From: Fagopyrum homotropicum
Taxonomy: Eukaryota; Streptophyta; Magnoliopsida; Caryophyllales; Polygonaceae
Length of the DNA stretch: 64,000 nt
Direction: 5' to 3'
Assembly (NCBI GenBank): GCA_033239125.1
Contig: BSWB01000001.1
Coordinates: forward strand, 23,215,501-23,279,500
The position numbers were made by a program, and so were the translations under genes. The notes below the pieces were generated by a model, which saw only the letters and a list, made by a program, of their open reading frames with translations, was not told the DNA's origin and did not search any database. Numbering within the stretch: the first letter of the stretch is position 1; each line of letters begins with the position of its first letter. Shown here in pieces: positions 11,890-22,739 of this stretch.

Positions 11890-13570
11890 TGCCTCCTCTC
11901 AATTCAACAAATCTCTTTTACCTTCATCCTTCAGATCACTCAAGGCTCTCTATATGCTCAGTGGCCTTGAATGGAAATAACTATTCAGATTGACAACGTA
12001 CTATGCGCACTGCATTTTCCTCTAAACACAAGCAAGAATTTCTTGATGGATCGATCAACAAGCCGGCTCTAAACGTCCGACGATCATGTCCATTGGGTTA
12101 CCGTCAATGCTATGCTTATTAGATGGATTAATAAATCCATCGATGCTTCTCTTGGGCCTACCCTCACTCACTTTGAAACAACTAAAGAGCTTTGGGATGA
12201 CCTCAAACATCAATTTTCCATAGGCAATGGGATTCTCAAGTTACGAGTGGATCTTGCCCAGTGCAAGCAACAAGGGCAATCCGTTGTCATCTACTACGGT
12301 CGTTTACGCCGTCTTTGGGATGACCTAGCTACTTCTCTTGCCTCCAAGGACACTATTTGTGCTCCCTGCTCAAGGATACTTGCAAATGAGGGGGACGATG
12401 AAAGGATACACCAGTTATTATTAGGCCTCAATGACTCTTTTGCTAGTCTCAAACCATCAGTCATCGCAAAAGAACCTTTACCGGCGATGAACAAGGTGTA
12501 CATATTGACCGTCCAGGAGGAATGCGCCCACACCAATGCCACAGTTCCAGACTCCTTGGCATTCGCTGCTCGATCCTATTCTCATTCGTCCAACTCTAAG
12601 AAGGTAGACAAGTCTAACTTACATTGTACTCATTGTAATCGCCTAGGTCATGCCAAATCTTTGTGATTTAAGTTGATTGGATATCCGGCACGGTGGAACA
12701 ACGGAAAGGGCGTGATTGATGTGCTCACCGGAAGTCGACCAAAGTCGTCCACTCAACCTTCTCATTCATCCGTCAGAACTGCTAATGCCACTCAGGTAGT
12801 CCATGCCAACTTTGCGACCAACTCCTCCTCACTTTCTACTGCTGAAAGAGTTACTATTGGACCAACAATGACATATGAATGGTGGTGTGTCGTATTTGAG
12901 AAGTTTAAATCTTTCCATACGAATTATCCAGATACTCAGTCACGTAATGTTCCAATCCCTTACATTCTCGACATTGGTGCATCATTTCACATGACAGGTG
13001 ATACCTCACTCTTAACAAACATTAAAATAATGTCTCCTCACACGATAAAATTACCAAACGGATCCTTATCTATTGCTACTAAGCCTAGTGTCATATCTTT
13101 ATCTACTACATTTAAAATATATAATGCTTTGCTTGTTCTAGGTCTTCTATGCAACTTAATTTCTTTTGCTTGTCTTACAAATGATTCAGATTGTGTTGTT
13201 ACACTAACGAATAAAATTGTGTTATTTAGGACCGTTCTTTATGGACTATGATTAGAGCGGGTGAAACACATAATGGTGTTTATTGGCTCACATGGATTGC
13301 CCCTTTTTCCCATGCCTCTACGGCTCGTCTTTTTAATAAATTCGGCATTGCCTCTTTATGGCGTATTCGACTAAGGTATCTATCGTTTCATTCCATTGCT
13401 TCTCTTTCAAAGTTAAACTCTTCTGATTTTAATCTTCTAAAAACATTACCTTGTGACATATGTACAAGGCTAAAACTAGGCTATCTTTCTCTTTAAGCGG
13501 TTCGAACCCAATCTATTTTCGATTTGATTCACTGTGATATTTGGGGTCCCTATCGGATGCCTTCTACTTG
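11890..13570 (+). pseudogene. copia gag-protease-pre-integrase reading, broken
   Basis: Gag begins near MPPLNSTNLFYLHPSDH (11890). A stop replaces the usual Trp after NNYSD (about 11990). The UBN2/gag body runs 12000-12600 (TKELWDDLKHQFSIGNG). The zinc knuckle CTHCNRLGHAKSL has its last Cys codon mutated to TGA at 12664. The protease region reads YILDIGASFHMTGDTS (12961-13009), where Asp is retained. The pre-integrase region follows (13270-13490). Further stops occur after 13250 and 13490. The product cannot be made as one polyprotein. Confidence 0.8.
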
Positions 13571-13575
13571 TGGTG

Positions 13576-14916
13576 TGTTCGCTCCAAAAGGTGTATGCAG
13601 ACAAAGCGTTAAATTTATATTCTGAATAATAGACCTAACGATAAGCGAACCCGCAGTGTACGAATCTATCGTAGTAAGGGCTTATATTCCGGAGTCGATC
13701 TCAGGGAATCGGTGAGAATAATCACAGCAAAGCAATCTAACTTTGGAAGCATGCAATAGTACTGATCAAAAGCAAAAGACAAGATATATAGCAAGATGGG
13801 GAAGTGCGGATTCTAGAGATCATAGTATCCAATTGTGGTTTCGACTCAAGATTTCTAAGTGTAACGTGGACAAAGCTGAGGAATGCTGAGGAAAGATGTT
13901 TCAACTATGGGATAAATTACGGGGGAGGTCTCACTATCCACTTTCTCAAACCAAATCTCCTATCACCGGGTAAATCTCAAGGAACTAAGGAAAGGTAAGG
14001 GTACTCAAATCAACACACTCACCTAATGGTGTAGAACTAACCATCACCGGGTAAGTCTCAGGTTAACTCTCAAAGGTAGGATGAAGGCACTCTCAAACTA
14101 TAATAAAGGATAAACCTTTATTACCTAATACTCATCATCATAGGTAAACAAGCAAAGAAATAACCGGGCAGATCTCATCCTAGGCTTGCATGTAAACTAT
14201 GAAAGGTATAATTCAAGAATATCAAGAAAATGAATAACAACCAGCAAAAAGTCTCAGTTATCAAAGCAAACAAAACCAACAATAGTATCCAACAATGTGT
14301 TCCAAAAGTATGGTAACAAACTCACAAGTACTTCCCAAGAGAATTCTCACAATCTATGGTTCCTTGAACCCTAAGTAATCTTTCCTTCGATCTCCTTCCT
14401 TTCAATAGCCGTCTTCCTAGCCGTCCTCCTTGATCTCTCTCAGATCCAACCTCTCTCTTCTTTTCATTCACCTTCCATTCTTATACAAGAATTTTAGGTC
14501 ACATTATATTTTATTCTCCTTGGGTTGTGACCCGTTGACCTTGATCAGGCCTAGTGGGTTGTCTCGGTCGAGATGTGTCACAGCTTTGGTCCGAGACCAA
14601 CAATGATCTACGTGCAAGCCTTCGTATCTTCAACTGAATCTTGCTTTCTTACATCCAGTATAGTTCGTGCTTTTCTTCTTGTCTTTCCTAATGCTTCATA
14701 ATGTAGCTCCATATCCTCCTTAGCTCCTTATGCTCTATTTCGACCCAAAATGTGTCATATTCCCTACAATTACAACCAAACGTGGTGTAGACCTCGATTC
14801 TTGCAAAGTAAACGAATAATGACATAAACACTAAGAATACATGTACATGCATGTAGAATAATGATGAGAAAACGCCAAAATCATATTCGAAATATAGACA
14901 ATAATTCATGCTATCA
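13576..14916. mobile_element. solo LTR (1341 bp) in the copia integrase
   Basis: It starts TGTTCGCTCC, ends GCTATCA and is flanked by the 5-bp duplication TGGTG (13571-13575 and 14917-14921). Excision joins STCG to ASYFLML of the integrase core. The repeated phrase ACCGGGTAAGTCTC (13965-14060) is the reverse complement of phrases in the LTR at 59340-59610, so it belongs to a related Athila-like gypsy family, inserted antisense. Confidence 0.8.
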
Positions 14917-14921
14917 TGGTG

Positions 14922-16302
14922 CCTCGTATTTTCTTATGTTAGTTGATGAATACTCGCGCATTACTTGGGTTATTCTCATTAAAACCAATACTGAAATATA
15001 CACTATTATTCATAACTTTTGTCAGATGAGTAAAGCACAATTTCATAAACCTATTAAAAATATTCGTAGTGACAACGAATCTGAATTCTTAGCTTTACGA
15101 TTTTTTTTTTAACTTAAGTGCCATTTTATTCAAAACATCATGTACTTATACTCCACAACAAAAAGAAAACACAAACATATTTTAAATGTCGCTCGAGCTT
15201 TGCTTTTTCAAGCTTGTTTACCTATTAAATTTTGGGGTGAATGTGTTCTTACGGCGTGTTATTTAATAAACCGTACACCTACGTCTCTTCATAACGGCAA
15301 ATCACCTTTTGCATTTATTTCATAACAAACCACCGAATTACGACAATTTAAAAGTTTTCGGTTGTTTGTGTTACGCTTCAAAATAACCTCGAGATAAAAA
15401 TAAATTTGAGCACCGGAGTCGAAAATCGATTTTTCAATCCACATGATAAAAAAGGATGGCGTCTTTATGTCCTAGGAAATCATATTACGTACACATCTCG
15501 GGATGTAATATTTTACGAAAATCCTTTTCCTTTCAAAATTACTCCCGAAATTTCAAAAATAAATGCTGAAAATATGTCTACACAAAATCCCCTTATCCAT
15601 ACTGATATTTCTGATTTAATTTATTTTTCTTCTACACCATCTCTATCGAGTGAAAGGGGAAATAATACAAATTCTATTAATCCTATATTTCCTGATCCAA
15701 AAAGTTTTGATAATACTTTCCTCTCTCCTAGTCCAAATCCCTCAAATTATGTTACTTTCCCACCTACCAAAATCTTCCTACAATATCTAATGAGAATATT
15801 TCCCCGTCAAAATACTATTCAAATTAATGCGCATTGCGACTCAGATTATGCCACTTGCTCTCTTACATGTAGAACTCTAACTGGTTTTTTTGTTATGATT
15901 GGTGATTTTCCGGCATCATGGAAAAAGAAGAAGCAATCTACCGTGTCTTGATCCTCCGCTGAAGCAGAATATAGAGCAATGTCATCAACCACATGTGAAC
16001 TTGTATGGATCAAAGCCATTCTCAAATGCTTAGGCTTTCACCATACCAAACCCATGAATCTATGGTGCGACAACAAAGTTGCGTTACACATTGCTTCCCT
16101 TCCTATCTTTCACGAGCGTACCAAGCACATAGAAGTCGACTGTCACATAATCCAAGATCACGTTCAGTCCGGTTCAATATCCACTGCTCATGTCCGCTCA
16201 TCCGATCAACTTGATGATATTTTCACAAATGCTCTTGGTCAACAACCAATTAACTACTTACTACGCAAGTTGGGCATTCGAGACATTCATGCGCCAACTT
16301 GA
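14922..16302 (+). pseudogene. copia integrase remainder fused to RNase H
   Basis: The integrase core continues with LVDEYSRITWVILIKTNTE and IRSDNESEFLAL, then HILNVARALLFQACLP (15175-15222). Stops are at about 15110 and 15322. From 15406 the C-terminal part reads KKGWRLYVLGNHITYTSRDV. After 15770 the frame jumps to RNase H (CDSDYATCSLTCRTLTGFF, one stop after KQSTVS, then SSAEAEYRAMSSTTCELVW). The end is YLLRKLGIRDIHAPT, the normal copia end. The whole reverse transcriptase is missing. Confidence 0.8.
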
Positions 16303-16309
16303 GGGAGAA

Positions 16310-16490
16310 TATTAAGCTACCTTCTATATACATATGAGGATCCCATATATTTGTCCTCTGTATATATTTGTTTGGTAATTTCATAGATAAAGATGCTCTT
16401 CTCCTCTAATTGGGCTCAACCTATCTTCTATATATGTAAATGTCACTTTCTGTAATGCTCAGGCAAAATAATTCATTCTATTCTTTCTTA
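16310..16490 (+). repeat. 3' LTR of the plus-strand copia element
   Basis: It follows the polypurine tract and starts TATTAAGCTAC like the 5' LTR. Length is 181 bp against 190 bp for the 5' copy, with several substitutions, so the insertion is not recent. Confidence 0.8.
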
Positions 16491-17560
16491 AATGTATAGT
16501 GCAGTAGTATTTACAAATAATATTTGTCGCTAAGATATCATTAACGCAATGCTTTTATACATCCAAATAAGCCCTTGTTTTCAAATGAAAAAATAGTTAA
16601 TAATTTGGCAAGCAAGCAAAGCTAAATATGACAAATTTGATGTAGAGATTATGAAGAAAATTAGGTTTAGCGTGTACTTTGTTGTCTTCAAAAATGCTAA
16701 AGTGAAAGTGATAATTCACCTAATGGTCCTGATGTTGTATTATTTGTTAGGGAACCAGGTAAAGATTGAGCATTCCCATTTACTCTTGTGGTTCAGTTCC
16801 AACTCTGAAATCCTTGTATTAGTTCCGGGCATTGTGAAAGGACTCCCTATGTTGGAAATACAATTTTAAATCAGTGAGTTATCATTAGAAAATTTATTGC
16901 CCTATTCAAAACCTGAAATGATTGGCCTAGTAGTATTGGCTATTTCGGTTTCATTCTCACTTGAAGCTCCTCTCCATCATATTCTACAAAGAATAATTTC
17001 AGCTGCTGCTCTTATGCACTTAAACAAGTAATGAACCAAAAAAACCTTTTACCACATCTATCTCAAAGTGGTAGGTCGTCCCTTCTTATTGATGTCAACA
17101 ACTGTATGTCTCACTACTGTAGATTCTTCTCAGATGATTGGCTTTCTGAAACACTTTCAAACTTCTCCATTCAGAAAAAATCAGAAACAGATGCGCGTTG
17201 AAGTCAGAGAGTCTGTAAAGCTCATCCTAGCAATATGTCGGAGTACTTGAGTTGCTCACAAAAATGTGGGGTCATGTAATGTTTCCCCAAAAGCATTTCA
17301 GTGAACAAGTTAGAGAAACATATTAAGCACCTAAAGCCACAGCTTCACAGGGTTCAGTAAACAAGTTCTCAGAGTTTCTACTTCTTGGCTGTGTGTTGAG
17401 GCTGTATCAACTACAATTTCCCATTTGGTGCATCTATGTCAGAGAATCTCAGTGATCCCTTCTGAGTTTGTCAGTGCCACAAGCAGTGAGTTAGCCCAAG
17501 AACCTCTTCTGCTAAAGAGTGATCCGCTTACAACGTTGATGTTTAACACTATAGTTCTTG
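16491..17560. other. decayed host-gene sequence and CTF7 3' flank
   Basis: The region contains VVLAISVSFSLEAPLHHIL (about 16920-16980, plus) and QMRVEVRESVKLILAICRST (about 17190-17250, plus). Both resemble parts of the SIEL-like HEAT protein whose exon is at 10669. The right end must hold the CTF7 3' UTR. No intact reading frame was found. Confidence 0.35.
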
Positions 17561-19998
17561 TTAACTTGTTTTGTAAACCAGGAATGAATTTGTGCCAGCA
17601 TACTTGGACGCCAGCGCTCTTCCTGCTGATGTTGGCTGAGAGAATGCTATTTGAGATTGATCAAGGGTGGAACTGTCACAGAAACTTTGCCTGCACAAAA
17701 ACGTGATTTCAAACAAAGTCAATGAGAATGATTTCCCTGGGACATGCGTAAAAAGCTGATTTATGAAGAAGTTCAACTGTCAGTCAAATTAAAAAATAAA
17801 CTTGTCCAGAACCATGCTTATCCATTATTCAGTGAACCATAAGTATTCAATATGGATCAGATTGGGATTGATTAAAATATAGTACCTCACAGCATCTAAC
17901 AAGTAGGTCGCAATGTGTCTTCTTCTGTTGGAGGGACTAACCCAGATGGCACGTACGCCACACTGAGCCGGCAAGGCTTCCTCTTCACAGACAGTGGAAC
18001 CAGGTGAATTTTCTTCCAGGCTGTTCCTCACAGGCGAGGCTCTTTTATTAACTTCTCTAAGAAAGTTTACTCCACCAAACGGAAGTATAGTTGGTTTTAT
18101 CTTTGATTCATTTTTACTAACAGTTTCAGAGGCGTGATCAGCTGAATCTGAGACTAATTTGTAAGCCTCGTCTATCTCTTCTGCAACTAGACAACCAACT
18201 ACTCTACGCGAAGAAATAAACAGATAGACCTGCGGTTAAAGGAACCAGAAAAGATACAAGTTATTATAGCCAAGTGATATTTGACAGTTCCTATAGACTG
18301 CCCACAGATAAAAAGAACAAAATCATATTAGCATCATGAAGTTTAAAATGGAAAACAAGATCATGTATTAAACAAATAAGATACAATTATAACAAAAAGA
18401 ACTTCACAGATGGAAATGTTATGTGTTAATAGCAAACCGTTAATGAAGCAAATAAAAAGTGAACATACTACTAGAACAATCTATACAAGGTAGCCAACGT
18501 ATATTCTATTCAGTTAAGGGGGGCCGAACAAATTGACAATAATAAACAGATAGACCTGCGGTTAAAGGAACCGGAAAAGATACAAGTTATTATAGCCAAG
18601 TGGTATTTGACAGTTCCTATAGACTGCCGACAGATAAAAAGAACAAAAATCATATTAGCATCATGAAGTTTAAAATGGAAAACAAGATCATGTGTTAAAC
18701 AAATAAGATGCAATTATAACAAAAAGAACTTCACAGATGGAAATGTTATGTGTTAACAGCAAACCGTTAATGAAGCAATTAAAAAGCGAACATACTACTA
18801 GAACAATCTATACAAGGTAGCCAACATATATTCCATTCAGTTAAGGGGGGCTAGACAATTTGACGATAGCAACAATATGTCAAAGTTTTGGCATTGCTAA
18901 CGTTCTCTAATCCTTGACGATGATTTGCAGTTCGTATCAAAAGATAAATTTAGAAACTGAAAGAAGCAGGGACCCTGCTCTCTTCAATATCAAATTATCA
19001 ATGGTGTTTCAACCACCTATTTATCTCACCTTACAGAGATCATGAAAAATCCATCCATCGCCAAGTTCCATCTCCATTATGTTGACCACTTCTTGAACCT
19101 GCCATTCAGTAAGTTAGTTAGACTAATCCCAGTTACCTTATACTGAAAAATCATGCCTGCATCCCTAGACACTAATGCAATAGACAAACACCATGAGCTT
19201 AAATGGAAAATCAGAAAGATGTAGACCTTTTTCTTCTGGGCTGGAGGGTCATTATTTAATACCAATATGATGCGTCCCTCTTTGATCACCGGCATATCAA
19301 TTATTCTCTCATGACGCCAACCCTATAAATTAAGTTGGACATGTCATTCAACATTCAACAAGCTCCGGAATAGACCAGACAAACAAAAAAACAGCAACAG
19401 CGAAGACTAACCGTGAACTGGATTCCATGAGTACAATTCTTGTGAAATGCGCTGTGAACCTTCTCATCTACAACATCACCTTTAGCATACTTTATCCCAC
19501 ATTTCGAACACTTATGTAAAAGAAAATCAGATTGGCCCAAATCCAAATGAATTTGAGCATAGTTTCTCTTCTTATTAAGAATGCTCCCTGAGATAGACTT
19601 TTTATGCAACACTTCATTCTCTGATCTTGACTTGTCACGCTCTTCATCACTCAATTCGCCATTCCTTCTACTTCCTGATTCCGACTCATCTCTTTAAGAA
19701 CATGGATGTAGATGTTGGGGCACATACAAAACAGTCGATACTAGTTTAATTACATTCATGTCAAATGCACAAATTTTATCCAAAATTGAAAATTGACATC
19801 AGACGATTAAAATCGCAATAAGCGTTTAACTTACTCAGTACATATGCCAGTTCGTGTCTTCCTGGTGTATTTGATCCGAATTTGGGGCTGCTTTTCCTGC
19901 CCTGCTTCATCACCAGCGAACTCATCTGAATCCCAAGCAATGTTTTGGGATTTCTCTCCCAGAGATGGCTTAAAGAATGAGATTATCTTTTTCTGCAT
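17561..19998 (-). CDS. CTF7: cohesin acetyltransferase CTF7/ECO1
   Basis: This enzyme acetylates the SMC3 cohesin subunit in S phase to establish sister-chromatid cohesion in the nucleus. Six minus-strand exons with good splice sites (19998-19835, 19691-19412, 19322-19227, 19098-19030, 18229-17886, 17690-17561) give 1083 nt, exactly 360 codons plus stop, close to the Arabidopsis size. The start MQKKIISFFKPS carries a PCNA-interaction box (QKKIISFF). The C2H2-type finger is in exon 2 (CSKCGIKYAKGD, then HSAFH). The acetyltransferase domain reads GVRAIWVSPSNRRR then IATYLLDAV, and ends ALASKYAGTNSFLVYKTS, the typical C-terminus. One oddity is His where plant relatives often have Gly in the acetyl-CoA loop (RRRHIA). 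Intron 4 contains a 324-bp tandem duplication that copies the exon 5 acceptor. No disabling change was found. Confidence 0.93.
18217..18864. repeat. 324-bp tandem duplication in CTF7 intron 4 / exon 5 border
   Basis: 18217-18540 and 18541-18864 are direct repeats with only scattered differences. Each contains the CTF7 branch and acceptor region and the first bases of exon 5, so a second acceptor lies at about 18554. Confidence 0.88.
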
Positions 19999-21050
19999 CT
20001 TCCTTTGAGACTGGATAATGAGCAGATCAAAGGAAGCGAAATAATTAGGGTCTCTTGAGCCTCAATGAGCAGTTCCCTGTACTAAGGACTAAATGTTGTC
20101 AACTTGTCATCTATAAACAAGTTAATAAAGCTATTATAAATTGATATTTTTTGGCAATTAATGAAATTTCAAAATTGAAGTATCCTTCAAATTCACAGCT
20201 AGTTGTGAGATACCTATAATTCAGCCACTACATCCTAACACAATATCTACACATTCATGATAAATAGCAGCTTCAAGATCAAATGAAACTACTCTTGCAG
20301 ATAAAAAAAATTGAAAACATGGAGGGGATGATTGAGAGATCAAATGAAACTATAACTCAGCTTATGTTCATCCTAGCACATTAAGCTGATTTTTGCAAAA
20401 TGAATAAGCTTATGTCCATCCTAACACAAATATGACCTACCTACAGATTTTTGCAAAATGAATCAGCTTAAATTAGAATTCTTGTTCCAAACATTTAAGC
20501 AAGGAGATGAAATACTAATGCCTAATCTCGCCAAATACACCTTAAAATCTAGTTAAGTTAGCTATCCACTGCTTCTTCAAAATCTACTGAATCAATCAAG
20601 CACAACCAGCAACGAGAATGCATCTTTCAATAGTTTACTGACTCAAATTCATGACATCTGATTCGACATTCAAGCAAAAGCTATAGTGCATAGAGAAGTT
20701 GAGAACTGTATACAATCATCAAGCAACGCATAAAAGAAAGAGCAAAATCTCAAGGTAACAGCGTACGTTTCAGAAACTCGCAATGGTTTAAGTGGGACGA
20801 ATTGAATCTCTTTACGGATGAAAAAATTGGAGAAAAAAGGCAAACCGGTTGGGAGCAAAATTGAATTAAAAGACCCAAAAAAACAGCAAAGTAAAGGCAA
20901 TGGAAGCTGAAAGATAGATTTCACGGAAGAGAATCAAAGAGGCATCGATCTCTGCTGAGGAAAGGGTTAAGGATACTCACCGGTTGACGACAGTAGCAGG
21001 TCGGCGGTGAGACGGGAGAGGGAAGGAAGAGCGCTCAGAAATGTCGAGGG
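19999..21050 (-). promoter_or_regulatory. CTF7 5' leader, leader intron and promoter region
   Basis: Upstream of the CTF7 ATG there is no coding exon. A strong donor-like site (CAACCG/GTGAGTA, minus strand, about 20983-20979) suggests a non-coding first exon near 20980-21060 and a leader intron of about 1 kb. The 5' end faces the leader of the broken ABCF3 copy about 130 bp away, so this is now a divergent arrangement. Confidence 0.4.
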
Positions 21051-21709
21051 AGGGAAAAGAAATTTCGATACCTCCAGAAATATACGGATATAAAAAGAGA
21101 TTTTTAAATATACGGATAAAAAGAAATTTTGATACCCATACCCATACCTTTACTCTAGTTATGAATACCAACCGACCTCTAAAAACTAGTAACAAATTGC
21201 ACTCTTATCGTTTGTTGCTCGATTGGGGAGAGTGAAGAAGAGATGTCGGAGGTAGCGAGTTCCGTGGTGCACGAAGTGCTCGGTAGTACAAGACGTTGAT
21301 CAGCCGATCGTCGACTACATCGTCAACGTCCTTGCAGACGATGATCTCGACGCACTTGGGGAGCTCTTCATCGACTCCGGATGCGTCTCCGACCCTTCCG
21401 AGTGCCGCTCTGTGAGTTTTACTCGGAACTATAATCATTACTGATAAGGACATGAATTTTAGCTTCGGAAGTTTGTTTATGTACATCGGATTCGATGATT
21501 TTGCTTCTGTAGTTTTTTTTTTTTATTCATTTTGATTCTTTGCATTCGTTTTCTGCCTTTTATCTGCATAAAATTTGAATTGAATTCAACTTTAGTTAGC
21601 AGTGTCAGCTCTGAAGCGGATTTGAGATTTATTGAGCACGGCTTAAATAAATTGTGATAAAGAACGTCGATTGTTATGGTGGACTTTACGTTTTCTGTGT
21701 AGCTAGGAG

Positions 21710-22240
21710 TTAGCACGCGCTTTAGGAGTTAGCACGCCCTTGAATAAGTTTCCGTACACTGACATTGTTAACTTAATGTAAATCAACTTCTTCCACATAA
21801 AACATAAAACGAGCTTAAATAAATTGTGATAAAGAACGTCGATTGTTGATGGCGACGTCGAGAAGCTTCCTTTTTGGCCGATCTTGGTGACCATCTGTAG
21901 TGACTGCGTATATGTATTGAAGTATTGGTAGGTTGAGATCCCGAATAGAACCCGTTCTGATACCATGATAGATTTTGGTGGAAGAAAACCACACGAATGG
22001 TGGAGGCACAACCAAACTGATACTGAGTTTATTATCACTCTATTTATAGGTTTAAGAGAGAATAATAAAGATTACACAAGATAATATAAAAATCGAACTA
22101 CTGATACCGAGTTTATTATCACTCTATTTATAGGTTTAGGAGAGAATAATAAAGATTACACAAGATAATATAAAAATCGAACTATTCTAAAATAATAAGA
22201 TAACTTCTCAAAATATAATATAGGATATCTTCCAATAACA
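21710..22240 (-). mobile_element. copia fragment: 5' LTR and leader, minus strand
   Basis: The LTR (21966-22240) starts TGATAGATTTTGG, ends CCAATAACA and carries two tandem copies of an about 82-bp unit containing a TATTTATAGG box (22021-22187). A primer-binding site TGGTATCAGAAC (minus, 21965-21954) abuts it, and a short gag-start-like frame follows. The rest of the element is absent. Confidence 0.7.
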
Positions 22241-22364
22241 ATCACTTTGAACCTCTTAAGAGTGAAATTACATAATCTTAAACTTACCAAAACAAAAACA
22301 AATATCATGATGTAAAGCCAAAAAGCAAACACGCTCCTCTTAATCTATGTATTCACGCTCCTCT

Positions 22365-22580
22365 TAATCTATGCATTCCTCCTCCTCAGCCCTGTTCTCA
22401 ACAATGTTGACGTATCTAAGCTCGTACACACTGCGGTCCTTGTTTGACGCAATCACCCGAAGCCAATCCCTAATATTATGCTTCTTAAGTGCTTCTAATC
22501 CTTAACATTGTGCTTCATTGTCAAGTACTTCAAGTATTTGCGTGGATAAGAAACCCGATCAAGTCAATATAGAAGATGAG
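22365..22580 (-). pseudogene. RPL22: ribosomal protein eL22 C-terminal piece
   Basis: On the minus strand the reading gives YPRKYLKYLT, then a short duplicated and frameshifted part, then LKKHNIRDWLRVIASNKDRS and VYELRYVNIVENRAEEEE before a stop. This is the conserved C-terminus of plant 60S ribosomal protein L22. The N-terminal half was not found next to it. The doubled motif around KHNVKD and KKHNIRD shows a local duplication that breaks the frame. Upstream (22600-22720) an open stretch QLEAASQKIQCIKLDG was not recognised. Confidence 0.75.
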
Positions 22581-22739
22581 GATCCACAGGAGGCGAACTT
22601 TTCAGACGAACCTCTTCCTCTCTTGCTTCATGGTCTCTTGTAACAAGACAACCATCTAATTTGATGCACTGTATTTTTTGGGAAGCCGCTTCAAGTTGTC
22701 TGCAATATCACGAGTCACCTGAAGCCACCATAAATAATT

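Larger units (their letters stand above)
11651..16490 (+). mobile_element. Ty1/copia retrotransposon, RT-deleted, non-functional
   Basis: LTRs lie at 11651-11840 and 16310-16490, a primer-binding site TGGTATCAGAGC at 11841-11852, and a polypurine tract CAACTTGAGGGAGA at 16296-16309. The internal order is gag, protease, GAG-pre-integrase, integrase, then RNase H. The reverse transcriptase is deleted between about 15770 and 15790. Many stops are present. The integrase is split by a 1.34-kb solo LTR. LTR ends are mutated (TATTAAGC instead of TG...), and I found no clear target duplication. Confidence 0.85.
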
